Assembly: GCA_963678675.1 (NCBI GenBank)
Contig: OY783192.1
Coordinates: 33,263,250 to 33,327,249 of the forward strand
From: Xiphydria camelus
Lineage: Eukaryota > Arthropoda > Insecta > Hymenoptera > Xiphydriidae
Length of the DNA stretch: 64,000 nucleotides
Direction of reading: 5' to 3'
The number at the start of each line of letters is the position of its first letter. Within the stretch, counting starts at the first letter, position 1. Under the pieces are notes generated by a model. It was not told the origin of the DNA, made no database searches, and saw nothing but the letters and a program-made list of their open reading frames with translations. This document shows positions 1-12,834 of this stretch, piece by piece. The position numbers and the translations under genes are program-made.

Positions 1-397
1 AATGGTCTGGAGACCCCGGGGGACGTGCGGAGGTATACAGACGGGGGATCCTCCCGGGCCGCAGGGCCCCTCTCTCCTCAACCCCACTAACGATTGTCTT
101 AACCTTCCCCCCCGTTTGCTGCGGGAAGCTGCTGGCGCGCCCGCACCGCGACGACGCCCTCTCCCTCTCTCTCTCTCTATATCTCTCTCTCTCGAGGAGT
201 TCAAGAAAGTTCATTCGTCGGTGCGCTCACGTATGGAATATCGCGTCTGTTATATTGGCTTTCTATGGCATTGCGATCTAGCGTCGATTTCACTAATCAT
301 AAATGTGTGAGAAAATGGTTTATTTGTAGTCAATAAATGTTTGTTTGACTATGGTGAACTTTTGTATGTCGAAATCAACAAATTCTTCATGTTTATA
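1..397. other. Host noncoding DNA with a MITE remnant
   Basis: GC-rich at first, with a CT-rich low-complexity stretch around 161-193, then AT-rich. Bases about 311-350 (gagaaaatggtttatttgta and following) match the terminal part of the MITE family called R1 here (see 2021-2248), so a truncated R1 end is present. No convincing coding region; the open frame from base 2 has low-complexity composition. Confidence 0.5.
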
Positions 398-665
398 CTG
401 AGAAAAAATATTCGTTAAAATCAACTAAACATTTAGTCGAATAGTCGCAGTTAAATATTGTCTCAGCTGGAGTAATATTCGTTCGTCCGGACAAAATACT
501 TTCCTGACTTGAAATAACATATTGTCTTAATAAATGTTGCTTTGTCGCGCCGAGAAAATATTTTATCGCAGCAAATACGAACCAATATCATTCGAGCTGG
601 TAAAATATTCCATTGCGACTATTCAACCAAATGTTCAGTTGATTTCAATGAATTTTTTCTCAATG
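398..665. mobile_element. Palindromic MITE (about 268 bp)
   Basis: The two halves are inverted copies. The left starts ctgagaaaaaatattcg and the right ends with its degenerate complement, finishing ttttttctcaatg. Shared inner blocks read aactaaacatttagtcgaat on the left and attcaaccaaatgttcagtt on the right. TA dinucleotides adjoin both ends. No coding capacity. A nonautonomous DNA transposon of unassigned superfamily, possibly related to the other ctgagaaaa-ended MITEs in the window. Confidence 0.7.
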
Positions 666-1561
666 TAGGTAATTAACATTCTCTGTATTAATCTTAACAC
701 CCTTTGCGCTAGTTTCAACACAAAAAATGCTGGATCGACAAGAAGAATCGGTTGATTTTAACGTACAAAAATGAGTAGAACAATTCCAATATGAAATATT
801 CAACTACAGAGAGAGTGCACGTTATTTAATCTCCACGGTAACATATTTTTTATAATCGAAGGAAATTAAAATTCGACGCAGAAAAATCCCCTCGAGAGAC
901 CAAGAGCGAGCAAAATAGAGCGAGCGCGAGGCCGTATTTCCGAAGCCTGTAGTGCGCGAGCGGGAAACGCGATCGAGTCCGACGGAAGCGATCAACCGTT
1001 CGGGTGACGTTTAACGCGCGTTAAAAACCGGATCCGTCCGACGTCGGTGCTGCTCTGATCGACGGAGCGACGGCTACGCGTCCACGGGTTGCCCTCGAAC
1101 TCATCGCGCGTCGTCTTCGCCGCGTAGCGATCGTTGCGACCTTCTCTAACAACTAGATCGCGTGTATCGTCGCGCCACCCCACCGCCGGGCGTCTTTCTC
1201 TCCTTCGCCGTAAAGGTTCGGCGTAGGTATACGTCTCTGTCGCGCGAGGTAAGAATGCGGATGCGCCCTCTCCTTCCACGATGTGATGGATCGCGGGTCG
1301 TCCACTTCGAGGCGCCGCGATTCCTCTGTATTCTTTTTCCCTATCCCTCTTTCCCCTCTTTCGTAGATCATCGCGCGCGGTTTTTCGCGCGGGGAAAGAT
1401 TTACGGCAAGACTCGATAGGCTTAGCTTTGGCTGGCGTAAACCGTGCAGCGTTGCTATACGGCGAAGGTTAGTGTCCCGGGCGGGAGAAAAAGTCAGCCG
1501 CTCTGGATTTGGCACGATCGAAATACCAGAAGTGAAATACGATATTTGACGAGAAAAAATG
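666..1561. other. Host noncoding DNA, no gene recognised
   Basis: AT-rich to about 890, then CpG-rich (about 890-1520). Overlapping open frames on both strands at 990-1560 are rich in Arg and Ser and look like by-products of GC-rich sequence. Bases 690-780 weakly resemble 47560-47640 (both contain a 'gatcggtt' and 'caaaaatg' block), suggesting an old repeat. Confidence 0.4.
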
Positions 1562-1778
1562 TTCATATTTTTAAACTCAATTCAATTCACACGAAAAAGA
1601 TGAGCACATTTCTCTGCTGAATTGTGACGTCATCGAAGAGCCGTGAAGGACGCACTTATGCCAAGCGACGAGTGCGAGAGAGATAGATTTACTGAACGAC
1701 GACGTGTGCTGCACTTCTAAATAGCGTTTTCCGGCTTAGATGAGGCCGAAGATGAAAAAGGAAAAAAATACGGGGTAA
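1562..1778 (+). repeat. Dispersed repeat, family R8 copy 1
   Basis: Shares ordered blocks with 30770-31000: cacacgaaaaaga near the start, tgcacttatg, gagtgcgagag, ttccggctta, and a terminal aaaaaatacgg. Spacing is similar and divergence is high, so these are old copies of one interspersed element. No terminal inverted repeat, tRNA-like box or ORF was seen, so the class is unknown. Confidence 0.55.
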
Positions 1779-2020
1779 ATGTTTTTTTCAAAATTTTTCA
1801 AATGATTATTTTTAAAAAATCAGTCTATCCTATCGCCGTGGCGAGAATCTCTATTACCGACTATTTTAATCGTTGACGTTACACGCGGCGTCGTTGAAAT
1901 GTCAACGATTATCGCGGATTGACATGTGAGAGTCGACCGTTATATTTTTATCTGCCGCTGGATCCACGATATGTTATTTTTCGTGCGTGTATATCGCGTG
2001 ATAAGTATTAAAATCGTGAA
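1779..2020. other. Host AT-rich noncoding DNA
   Basis: No gene or recognisable repeat seen. Confidence 0.4.
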
Positions 2021-2248
2021 GAAAACAGTTTATTAGCAGTTAATAAATGTAATTTCAAATACGGCGAAATAAATATTTCTTTAGGACGAGAAAATATCTA
2101 TGTTTTAACTGTTAAAATGTTTATTTCATTCAAACGGCTACCTCGAAGGATCAGATTGTGGCAAATCAATGTTGTAATAGTTTAAGAATATTTACTCGGT
2201 CCGATAAAATCTTTATTTCGCCATATTCAAACGAACATTTATTAACTA
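2021..2248. mobile_element. MITE, family R1
   Basis: Starts gaaaacagtttattagcagt and has inner inverted blocks: tacggcgaaataaatatttc near the left end and ctttatttcgccatattcaa near the right. Copies or fragments lie at 311-350, 3647-4378 (split), 32031-32281, 33418-33659, 37835-38052 and 50535-50821. No coding capacity. Its right end abuts the next MITE. Confidence 0.75.
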
Positions 2249-2493
2249 CACTGTTAGAAGTTCCCAAAAGCTTCCAACACACATTTGTGAATTAACTTTA
2301 CAAGACTAATTGTAAAACTCAAAAACAATTGGGAATTAACAATACATTATTGCGATCCTGCAATATTCAACGTAATTCTCCTACACATACTTTAGGGAAT
2401 TTGTGTTTCTCTGGGAATTTTACCACGCTTTTTTGTATTTGTGAAAAGCTTCCAACACAGTTCTTGAATTCAAAACAGAAATTTCTAACAGTG
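2249..2493. mobile_element. MITE with CACTGTTAGAA ends
   Basis: Terminal inverted repeat CACTGTTAGAA (2249-2259) and its complement ttctaacagtg (2483-2493), with a second inner pair built on cttccaacaca. Both ends are flanked by TA, a plausible 2-bp target duplication. 245 bp and noncoding. The CACTG end plus TA flank matches the large transposon at 12835-28166, but the rest of the sequence does not. Confidence 0.7.
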
Positions 2494-3646
2494 TACAAAT
2501 AAACTAGTTTCTCGCTGTACGACAACTCCGCAAGAGTACGCAATTTTTTGATCATCCTAAATCCACCCCCTCCTGAGATAACGCCCCATCCAATTGGAAA
2601 AAGCCCAGCGCGAATCCCACCGCGCGAAACAAATCATCACCAGCGCGAAAAGCCTCTCCCCGCGCGCGACGAGGGCGAAGGAGAGAAACCCCGGAAAGCC
2701 CGTCGGAAGGAGGAAGGAAGATCCCTTTTATCCTCCGCGTCTACCTGCAGCATCACGAGGGCACGCGCCCTCTCACCGAAACGCGTGCGATTCACTCCAT
2801 TTTCGCGCCGCGCGGTAAGGCGCCCCTGCGATTGTGACAAACGCCCCGAGTATAGAGGAGTAGCCGAGAAACGGAGTCCCGTCGGAGCGTCTCCCTTTCA
2901 CGGGGACAAGTGTCGGCGACGCGACGGCGAAGAGGAGACCATCGCCGTGGAGGATTTTCCCTCTGCGGTGGGTATATTTATACCTGTAGGGGTAAACGAC
3001 CACGCGCGCGCCCGCGGGGGTTGAACTGCCAATTTCGAGGATCCTTCGCCCTCGCGCTCATCGCCGTAACAGGTGCGGGGGGCTCGGTCCTTTCGCGCAT
3101 TATCCTACTGTAGTCCGGCGTGAGACGCGCTCTCTTTCGCCTCTCGACACTTTACGCGCGGCGAAAGAGAGGATCGGCTTTGCGGTCGTCAGGAGTCGAA
3201 AACTGACGGATGAATGGAACGGTTTACCGACGTTTACGGCCGAGCCGCGATTTGTTTGGGAGATTCCGCCCTCCGGAGGGATCGCTCGTAATGTATCCTC
3301 GCCACGGAAGGCCCGCTCGTACAATTGGGCGCGCGTATAGAAGTCTGGGTCGAAATGCACTCGCTTTACTGCGGGGAAATTACTCCCGGAGTCTAGCGTA
3401 AAATTCGTTCGAAGTTCTTCAAAAGGGGATCTCATTATTGTGGATAATTTTCGGGCAATAATTCTGATTAAGGAAAGATCAGAGTACGTGGTTTCGAGAT
3501 CTCTTATCTCCGATCGAGACTGCATTGCGATACGCGTAATTTAACGATTGCAAAACTCCAGTAATTTATTCGCGCTCGCGATCGATCTGCGACATTTTAT
3601 CCTCGCAGCGGAACATTTCCAGCGACTCGGTCTACCGCGCAGCATT
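2494..3646. other. Host CpG-rich noncoding tract
   Basis: GC- and CpG-rich with overlapping open frames on both strands (for example 2548-3024 +, 3100-3525 -) of low-complexity Arg/Pro/Ser composition. No domain, signal peptide or consistent splice structure was recognised. It could be upstream regulatory or 5'UTR DNA of a host gene outside the window; I cannot show this. Confidence 0.4.
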
Positions 3647-4378
3647 CACCGGAGAAACAGTTTATTTGTGGTTGATAAATATTTATTTCAATGTGGCGAA
3701 ATAAACATTTTATTGGATCGAGAAAATATTCGTTAACTATTGCGGTATTTATTTGGCGCAATTCGATCCTCAGAGGCAACCGTTTGAATTAAATGAAGAT
3801 TTTAATAATTACTGTGTACCTGACGTTTCGAACGATTATTTGAAGGAAAAATTTCAAGTTTAAGAGATCATAGGCAATGTTCAGTTTATTGGTCATTAGA
3901 TTTAATAGAGAAATTTTTGCGAGAAATTTTGGTGAGAAAAAAAATTGGTTGAATCGATTTAGTTGGTTTGAATTATTTCACACAAGCAATTTAATATTTT
4001 CTTCACTTATATAATTGTGTTCAATGCTCGTTCATTCGCAACTAATATAATGCCTTATCACTCCAAATAGATATTTAGTTCGCCATATATGACTATTTTT
4101 GTGCAGTTTAAACAATTAACTATCTTTCTAACGTGATTAATATTTACTCGCGTTGATCATGCTTATACTCGCTATCGTTAAATCAGTATCGAATCAAATA
4201 CAATTTCCTTCATTCAAATGAACATATCATCATTTCAACTGACTTAAACCAATTGAATCTTTCAACCAAATTTTTCTCTCAGTGCACATTAATTACATAT
4301 TTTCTCGTCTTAACGAAATATTTATCTCGCCGCATTTAAAATTACATTCACTAACCACTGATAAACCGTTTTCTCGCG
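3647..4378. mobile_element. R1 MITE split by another insertion
   Basis: Bases 3647-3821 match the left part of R1 (agaaacagtttatttgtggt, then aatgtggcgaaataaacatt) and 4285-4378 match its right end (attttctcgtcttaacgaaa through gataaaccgttttctcgc). About 460 bp of other sequence, including the MITE at 3932-4284, separates them, so the R1 copy is older than that insertion. Confidence 0.65.
3932..4284. mobile_element. MITE inside the split R1 copy
   Basis: Left end gtgagaaaaaaaattggttg, with gatttagttggttt just inside. The right end is the degenerate complement, finishing caaccaaatttttctctcag then tg. About 353 bp and noncoding. Resembles the R4 family (18936-19156) in end sequence. Confidence 0.6.
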
Positions 4379-4794
4379 GTTAAAACCCGCCCGACACAAA
4401 CGTACTCGCCCTATGTGCAGATTTCAAGCGCGGAGCCGCCCAGCATCCCGTTATCGGACGCGGAGTATAAATTCCACCCGGAGCGAGTCGCCGTGAGATA
4501 AATATCCGCGCGCGCTAGCCGCGCCGAAAGAACCGAGGAGTTACGGAGGACGGAAGGAGCGGGAGACCAAGAGGAAGAAATAGGCTTGAACGGCGACGAC
4601 TTCAAAGCCGACGACAGATCCTGTCGAGCGGCCCTTAATGGCACGCGGGCACGAAATTAATCATCCGCTTCGCTTTGCCGCCGAAAAGCATCGCAGAGAA
4701 AAGGAAGTATTCACCTGCGAGAGAGAGCGAGCCGCGCCGAGAGGAGAGACTTCGAATTCATCATCCCTCTAACGAGGAGAGCGCCGCGAGAACG
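4379..4794. other. Host noncoding DNA
   Basis: Mixed-composition, purine-rich tract. No gene recognised. Confidence 0.4.
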
Positions 4795-5038
4795 CACATA
4801 GAAAAAGAAATATTTCGATCTACGAAAAATTACTTGCGCGGTCGCAAGTAATTTATTTAAATCAATTAGATATTTTTTCACATTAATTTGATATTCCTTC
4901 CCTGCAATCACATGTCATTTCACATGATTGTAAGGAAGAGATATCTAATTGACGTATTACAAAATTTCACTGATGTAAATAAATAATGACCTCGCAAGTA
5001 ATTTTCAGTAGATCCAACTGACTCTCTTTCTCTGTGTG
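4795..5038. mobile_element. MITE, family R7 copy 1
   Basis: Ends are inverted: cacatagaaaaagaaatatt on the left, tctctttctctgtgtg on the right, with the inner block ttacttgcgcggtcgcaag matching cctcgcaagtaatttt inverted. A second, 5'-truncated copy lies at 58288-58500 with the same gtagatccaact block. About 244 bp and noncoding. Confidence 0.7.
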
Positions 5039-7500
5039 AGTCTTCTCGCTCGGGAGAAACGCTCGCGTGTTCGATTCTCGCGGAGCGTCGCGCGAAGGAA
5101 GAACGGAGTTCAATTATTATGCGTCAGTTATATCGAGAGTAGAACGGATGAAGTGCTTTACCTGAGAAAATTCGCAGCTCCATCGGATCGTTCGAAGAAA
5201 AGCCGACGATTCTTTTTAAGGTTTAGGGTACGTTTTATTTTAATTCATCGCAGCGTGTTTTTCTCTCATCGCCCGACGGAAGGTCCTTCCCGCGCAGCTC
5301 TTCCTCACTTTTTACCACACATAAATATCATAGCACTCCCGCACTCGCGACGGAGAGCGTTAAAACTCTCCTCGTCTTCGTGCCGATCGTCGCGGAGAAG
5401 TTTTCGTACGGCGGCTCTGTTCTGCCGCGGCACTGCGAGTTTTCTTCCGGAGGACGATTTATCGTGAGATTTTCACGCTGCGCGATCCATCCATTTCGCG
5501 AAGATCCATCGGCCGTCCCCGAGACGCGTGTCGGAATGGAAATTCCGAGGTCCGAATCACGGTTGGAGCAATGACGAAGCAAACACGCGAAAGTTCACAA
5601 ATGCGCTCGGATCTGCGTACCGTTCAACCCGGCCCAAAGGTGCACGCGATACGAACAACTCCGTTGCCCCGCGTCGAAACGCCGAACAGTGTCTTTGGTG
5701 TGCTTCTCATTCGGTTCCCACTTGAGTTCGCGTCGACGGACGATAGAAATTTCAAATGCGCATCGATCAAACAGGTGCATCGATGCATCGGAGCGGGTCG
5801 GCGCGCTCCGTATAGTCTGCGTTGCCCGCGCCCGTCGCTCGCGAGCGTACGGTATCTCGAAGCGTACACCCGGCACACCGTCGTTTCTCGGTGCTGCGCG
5901 CCGCCGATTCAACCGCATCCGAGTTCACGTCCTCCGCTTCTCTCCAACTTCACTGAATCCGCACTCTCTCTCTTTACTCGCGCCCCGCTCGATGTGTCGC
6001 GCGAATCACTGGGCCTCGGAAATATCGGACTCGCGATCGTCTCCCCGCTCCGGCTATAAGCGAGAGCCGTGCGCGCTTCGCGAGAGCGCGCGCGGATAGC
6101 CGGTGAGTGCACGTCGCGTTCTCCGGCGGTTCAAAGTTGCGAGGCGCGGAAGGATTCGACAAAGCGCGGGTCCGATCAGACGCGGGCGTCGAGTTTTCTT
6201 CACCGGACACTCGCAGTGTGCTTCCGACGGACTCCTCTCTCCTGCGCCCCTCGAAGTCCCGAACGAGCGAGAGCCTCCGGTCGCTGGCACCGAACGGACG
6301 AGACGAAGTTCGACGGACGGGAAGCCAACAGTTGTGTCCGGCGGTCCGATCGCTGTCGACTGAGCGGCGGCGACGCCGTTCGCCGCGTTGTAGAAAGCCG
6401 ATTACCGACCGCCGCCGCCGCCTCCCCGCCATGGCGTCGCAAGAGAGACCCGCTCTTTTCGACCCACTCTGATGTTCTGCGCTAGCCCCAACGTCGCATG
6501 CTCCCGTCCTACGTCCTCCCGCGGCGCACGTCCGTCGCTAAGCTTCCCCCACCGCTCCCGCCGAGCCCCCCTTCCCGCGTGTCGACGTCCCCCCGCGCAC
6601 TTCTCCTCTCGCCGTCCCCCACCAGAGCCGCACTTGCCCCCCCACCCGCGGTACCCCCGCCACTTCTGCATCCGACGTACGGAAAGGGCCGAACGCACCA
6701 TGCGTCCGCTTCGCGCGATCCTCGCGGCGCGGAGCCACCGCTCAAAGTCGCGCGCGCTCCGCTGATCTCCTTCTCCTTCTCCCACCGCGTCCAGGGCGGA
6801 GAGCCTTCTCTTTCTCCTTTTCCGTCCTTCTCGGCCGCGGAAAAGCTAGAAAGTGCGTTCCCCGTTGGCGCTACCACTAAGAGGGGGAGCGATAGATATC
6901 TTTTTCCCTCGCTCTTTTCTCTCTCTCTCTCCGTCTTTCCCGCCCCTCCCGAGGTATCTTACGGGGAGCACACTCTCTTTTCGCCTGCTCCCCTCCCTCT
7001 CTCGCTACCGCGCGCACCGCCGCGCACAGTATCCGGTGGAGAGGGACTGAGAGAGGTCGCGCGCGCGGTTTCCCGACTCTTTCTCTTCCCGTTCGACGAC
7101 GACGCGGAGGGAGGACGTTCGACGGGTTACACGAGGCCGAATGGTGGGGGGTAGAACGCCGCGACGCGTCGCCGTGGCTATGTGCCACGCGTTCTCTCGC
7201 GCTTCCTTTTATATACGCTCAGATGTTTCCCTGGGCGGTTCGACAACCCTTGGAAAATTTTCGGAGGGACTTTGCCACGGACGATGATCCTGATCGGAGA
7301 TCGGCAGAGGCGTTCGATCGTCTGACGAGCCGGGACGATGATTGTGCGTTCGAGGTCGAATGAATTCGTTCGAATTACCACTTTGGCATCGATTTTTCAT
7401 AAATTCTCGGTACAAATACGGCGGTGATTGACACTTTTTCAGGAATTATGGTATTGGTGCTCCGATTCCAACACTAAAATATCCGCCGGATGCCGTTGGT
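5039..7500. other. Host CpG-rich tract, promoter-like, no gene proven
   Basis: Strongly GC- and CpG-rich, especially 5900-7150, as in insect promoter and first-exon regions. Large overlapping frames (for example 6498-7154 +, 6402-6785 -, 5974-6432 -) are open on several frames at once and consist of Pro/Arg/Ser low complexity, so I treat them as compositional. A TATA-like box and a good splice donor are listed separately. Confidence 0.45.
6054..6108 (+). promoter_or_regulatory. Possible TATA box followed by a splice donor
   Basis: ctataag at 6054-6060 lies in a CpG-rich tract. A strong donor consensus gtgagt begins at 6103. If real this would be a short noncoding first exon of a plus-strand host gene whose body lies in or beyond the window. 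No acceptor or coding exon could be tied to it. Confidence 0.2.
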
Positions 7501-9500
7501 AAATTTTGACTGATACGGGACACACTCTTTGACTGCTCCTACGACACTGACTTTTCTACAAATTTTTTCCAAGTATCGCATTCGAATTGAAGACCTGCGT
7601 TCGCTTAATCCCGTCTGGTGCATCGATAGCGTGAGCATATTTCATTTGCCGAATAGCTGGAGTCTACGCGAGTGGAATTTCACTGCGTTACGACGAGGAG
7701 ATACGAAACATGGAAGCACGAATAAAGCGAAATAGATTGATCAGCCGTTTTCAGTTATTTCATTATTTCATTATCGCAATACAGCATAGTTTTATACAAT
7801 TTGATATTTACCGAGAATTCAGTTTGATATTGAGTCTACAATTCGATCGATACCTTAAAAAATCACATACTCGCGAATGTAATGAATTTTTGGTTCTTCC
7901 GCGCAAACCGCCTAGAATTTATAAGAGCTACAAGCATGACTATTGTATCGCGCATGAAAAAAAAACTGAATTTTACGTCGCGACAATAAAAATCTTCTCG
8001 GATGAGAATTTCCAGGCACGCCACGGCTAAAAACCCAACGGTCGACCGATAGAAAAATATCTTATCGCGCTCCCGTTATCATCGGCACGAGCGCTTATCG
8101 CGCGGTTTATTTATAACTGATAACTCGGTTATCGTTTTGGGCGTTCGAGATACGCCCGCAGCACTTTCCACCTCTACAAACGCCTATTTCATTCGAAACT
8201 TCGTCCGCGGCTTGGATCACTCGCGTTTGGAAAATCAGATCCGATTGATTAAGCGACCCCAACAAATTCAAAATATTGCGCTACGAAGAAAGCTGACGAC
8301 GAAAAGTTTTTCCGAGTTATTCGACAGTCAATACTTATAAAACGAAACAATTGGTGCGACGTGAAGCACAGGAGTATTGAGTTTTGCGGTACCTTTTAAA
8401 AAAATCGCGAAAAAAATACCACGGTTCATTAATTACAGATTCGAGTGATTGTTAACTAAAGTCAGAGAATGTGATCATTCGTAATTTGTATTAGTATATC
8501 GATGCAAAACAATTATGAAAGAAATCTGCAGCCAGATCGCAGTTATCCAAATGTCAATAATTACGAAGTCGTCTAAAATAGCTAATTAGAATTTGATACA
8601 TGTAATTATTCAACACTTGCTGAGATTTTACAGTATCGAATAATTTTTAAAGAAGACCCGAGAAAATGTTTTTCGAGTCACTATACGTTCCTTTATTTCT
8701 ATCGCATTGCACTTCTATAAAGTTCATAAAATTCAATGCTATACATCATCCTGTAATAATTGATCACAATATCATTGACCCAGCAATAAATATCGTTGCC
8801 ATTACAATTTTAATGTCGCGCAACATTTTAATCGCCAAATCAAGAACACTTCTTTTCCGTATATCAAACGGGTTTTTGATCAACGAAGAGAAACCGAGAA
8901 AAATAAAGCTAGAGAGATACGAATATTGAGACTTCTTAAAACTCCCTGCTATAAATTCGTACTCAAAATAACACGTGTCCACGTAGCACGCTTTCGCTAT
9001 ATCTTCCTAAGTTCCGACCAAATGCGTATAGCAGCAATTACTATCATCTTGGTACTGCTTTTTATACAACTTTTATAATTGGCTCGTTATTATTATTAAA
9101 ATTCACCACCCCGTTAAATTAAACTGTCCGTTCTACCTATCATTCAGTTTTTAATTACTGTTTTAATTAAACTGCGAGATTCCCATCCGTTTGATTCGCA
9201 ATCCAACTCGTATCATCCCACCACCCCTATCCGTATCAGCATCACGCGTATAGACTATCGCGGCGAGTCGATCACGACGATCTCAGGATCAATCCCGACG
9301 CACTGCACCCGCGATATATTGTACAGATTCGTCGCGCTACTTGCATCCGCGCAGAGCGCTTTCGTTCCCTGTCCATCTTCCCGAGAAGTACCGCACCGAA
9401 CCGACCTCCGTGCGAATCTCGCGGGACCGAATCGCGCGAAGTCGCCGGTAAAATTGGCGGCGATAGACGTCGCGAATTTGAATTAAGAAGAGAGAGAAGA
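7501..9500. other. Host AT-rich noncoding DNA
   Basis: No domain-bearing frame; the longest (7710-8030 + and 8666-8929 +) have no recognisable features. No inverted-repeat element with clear ends was found. Confidence 0.4.
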
Positions 9501-10780
9501 TAACGCGAGTACACCGTTTGTTGTCGAGAGAGGGTTGGCACGCGTTGAACTGGCTTCTCTCTGGCTCGATCGGTCTGCCCGGAGCGGGCATGTCTCCCCT
9601 TCACCACTTTCCCTACCCTCGCTCCTCGCGCGTCGCCCTCGTCGAGCCGCCGCCACCACCACCACCACAGATACTCTCCTCTCCTCGTCATCCCTTCCCG
9701 AAGTCGCGCGCGACGGCGGCGCTCCCCTCCTTCACCGACGCCGCGGAATTTCAGAACTCCGCGCGCGCGTCACGGGCGCATGATCGCTCCACCCCGCGCG
9801 ACGCGCTGCGCCTGAGTCTTTTTTTCAAACTCCGCCTCGCCGCGTGTGAAAAGCGCACGGGGAAAAACGCGCGGGCTTCCCACTTCTTCCGAGCGCCGCG
9901 GCGAAACCCCGCCCCCGGTGTCCCGCTTTTTCGCAACACGATTCTTCCGAGCATGGCCACGCGACGTGGGGGTTGCGGGCGTCCCCGCCGATGGCGCTGC
10001 TGGCTTTCGCGGCCGCGGCGCCATCTGTCGGCGCCGCGAAAGCGGGGAATCCTGTACGTGGGGTAAGTCGCGGACGGTGCGTACGGTTTCTTCGTCTCGG
10101 ACTTTTTCCGACTCGTTTCTCGTCATTCCGAAATGCGTTCGGTGTCGCGCGATTGGGAGGATTTCTTAATTCTTGCAATGTCTCGGCTTCTGGAGATTCT
10201 GCGATTAATGGGCCGATTAATAGTTTCTCGTAGAGCTCAGAGAATGTGATAATTTATAAACGCAGATTTATGCTGATGATTTCTCGGGACGAGAAATGCG
10301 AGATTAATGTAGACGATGGGATTTTTCTATCAATTGATTATAGCGAAAGCCGAACGAGCTGTTCGGGGGTAATACGGTACACGTGTCGCGCGTCTCCGCG
10401 GGGTTCGAAGAAATCGCGGATGCTGCCTGCCGAAACGGATAGGAATCTGCAAATGTTCGGTTACCGACGCCTCGAATCTCTCCTTCCCACTGTGCTGCGG
10501 TAACCGCGCGCTAGCGGCATCCACCGAGGAAGTTTCACACTAGGATTTACCCCCCCACCCTGTGACGAACATCAACCCCTAACTTTTGCGACAAGACCTT
10601 CACCGACGAATCGAGACTTGCCTTCAGCTCGACATTTAAAGTGGTTGTAGAACCGAACTAAATTATAACTTTCGAAAAAAAATGCCTTTTGCGGTAATTA
10701 GACTGATATTACACGTATTCATTTCGAAAACGTTATAGGAACGTTATTGATTCAGGGGAAATATTTGTTTAACGTTAGAA
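9501..10780. other. Host GC-rich then mixed noncoding DNA
   Basis: 9500-10170 is CpG-rich, with a ccaccacca run near 9650-9668 and overlapping frames on both strands (9518-10066 +, 9770-10126 -) that look compositional. 10170-10780 is unremarkable. Confidence 0.4.
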
Positions 10781-11165
10781 ATTATTTCTCTCAGTGTACT
10801 TAGCTGCTTCAACGAAATATTTGTTCAAGTAACTATATATTTAATTGGACGCCCGTAACGTTACAATCTGGTTGAATAAAACGATTTTTTTTCTCAGTAG
10901 ATATATAATAACACAATTCTTCCGCCGTTCGTCTGACAAAAACTTTTGTTGAAACAAACCAGTACATATTGATAATAACAAGGCAGACAAGTTTAATTGA
11001 TTTCCATTTACCAATGAAAAATGAATTTTTTTAAATAACACGATAAAAATTTTGTTTTTTTTTCAACTATATACAATCCAACAAAACACACAATAGTTAG
11101 TTTGACGAAATTTAATCTTCAACCCAAACAATTTGGTCGGAAGGACTAAATTTTTTTCTCAGCGT
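10781..11165. mobile_element. Fragments of R4-type MITEs
   Basis: 10800-10900 matches the inner and right half of R4 (caacgaaatatttgttcaag, tggacgcccgtaacgtta, ending ttttttttctcagta). A second end, ctaaatttttttctcagcgtg, lies at 11146-11166. These are partial copies; their full boundaries are unclear. Confidence 0.5.
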
Positions 11166-11166
11166 G

Positions 11167-12833
11167 TTTCTCGTCATCATTAGCGCCCGAATTACACACG
11201 CGTAACGCTTTAACGCTTGCACGAAACCCGGTGAGCTTTCTCACCTCGCGCGAAAGTCTCGCAACGCGGCCGCAGCTACTTTTCCGAGCGATTAACCCGA
11301 AATTGGGTGCAAACGAGCCGGCAGCGCGTGCTCCGGATAATTTGACGGATCGTGCGGCTAAGTGCAGGAAACCGAAACTTCGCCCCGCGTCGAGATTGGT
11401 ATGCAAATTTTCGGACAAACTGTGTGTGTTTAAACGTCTCAATTACTCTGAACGAGGAGACCGCAAAAACCACGGTATTCTCCCCTTTCCGCTCCCTTCC
11501 CGTTGCCAATCCCCCGCGCAACCCCTTTCCGTTTCCTCGCACCCCGGCGCCTCTATAAATTTACGCGCGCTGCATCGAATTGCGAGAAAGTCGTTACGCG
11601 GAGATTTAGTACAGCGAAAAATATGTAGACCGCAAGCACACATGCGCGTTATACATTCGTATTTTTATTAGTTACAGTCCAAGCGTTTATCCGAGTATTC
11701 TCAAAAGAGACGTACGCTGACCGGTGTAACGCGAGAAATGAATAAGCGTGCAGTGTATCCTGATAATTATGACACTTCCCTAATCTCTCTCTCTCTCTCT
11801 CTCTCTCTCCCCCCCTCTCTCTCTCTCTCTCACGTTCTACATACGCGTACACTTAATTACACCGGTGTACGGTACTCGGGAGCAATTACGCGCGAGTGCC
11901 CCGAGGCTGGGACGTTTCCTGCCTTGGAATTGTGGCTGCGACAAAAGGGCCCGCCAAGTCGTAGGGCCCTTTATCCTTCTCCTTCGGAGAAGCCGAAACA
12001 TCATTCCGGTTTCCGCTCGCGTATGCGCAAGCTTCGAAGGTTTTTTAGCCTCTTGAGTACGTATATGGTACCCGTTGGTATAATTATCACGAAAGCAGGA
12101 TAGTCCTTGGTGATAATTGAACGATTACAAGAATCCGAGGACTTGACTTGAATTTCATCTAGATCGAAGATCTATGGCCTGCCTTCCCTGAGGTAAAATA
12201 AGAGACGCGGAGAAAAATGACTTTGAAAAAGAGAGCACTGGATGTTTCAAATTTTGACGCTGAGTTTCCGAATTTTGGCATTGTCTGCCATTTGTTTGAT
12301 ATTGCAGTGACAACTTGAAATTATGGGAAATACTGCCATACAGAGCAGCATGCTGCAGCACTTCATTACCCATCCAATGGCAATTTAATTATTAATATAA
12401 TATCGCATATTTTTAAACTAATTTGATATTTCACGAGGTTTGGCTATATTGAAAATAGCTATGAGTCGTGAAAATATTGTCATACGCAGTAGCATTTCAT
12501 TCTCCTTTTTTTTGTATATAACAGCACAGCATTTTTTGCTATGGATACCTCATGATCGAACCTCATGAAGTGCCTACTAAATTGCTTAAAAATATATGCC
12601 ATATTTATTAATGTTTGCTGTGTGAGGAAAAGGAAATATTATTCTACATGTCAATATTATCTAACATTCCGAGTATATTCACTGCAGTGTCATACAAAAA
12701 GTATATAGTCCCAAAATTCAGACACCCCCAGTATCAAAATTCAGGGACTCGATGCTAAAATGCGGGCATCCAGTGCACTTTCTCCCAAACCCACTTTTCT
12801 CCGTAAGTAATTCTACAAAGCTTGACCAAAGCT
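11167..12833. other. Host noncoding DNA with a (CT)n microsatellite
   Basis: Contains a CT-rich microsatellite at about 11784-11831 interrupted by a short C run. The remaining sequence has no recognisable gene. Bases 12700-12833 immediately flank the large transposon and end in ...gcta, of which the last TA is the target dinucleotide. Confidence 0.5.
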
Positions 12834-12834
12834 A

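Noticed and set aside
6498..7154. 218-residue plus-strand open frame
   Set aside because: Pro/Ser low-complexity composition and overlap with long frames on the other strand; looks compositional.
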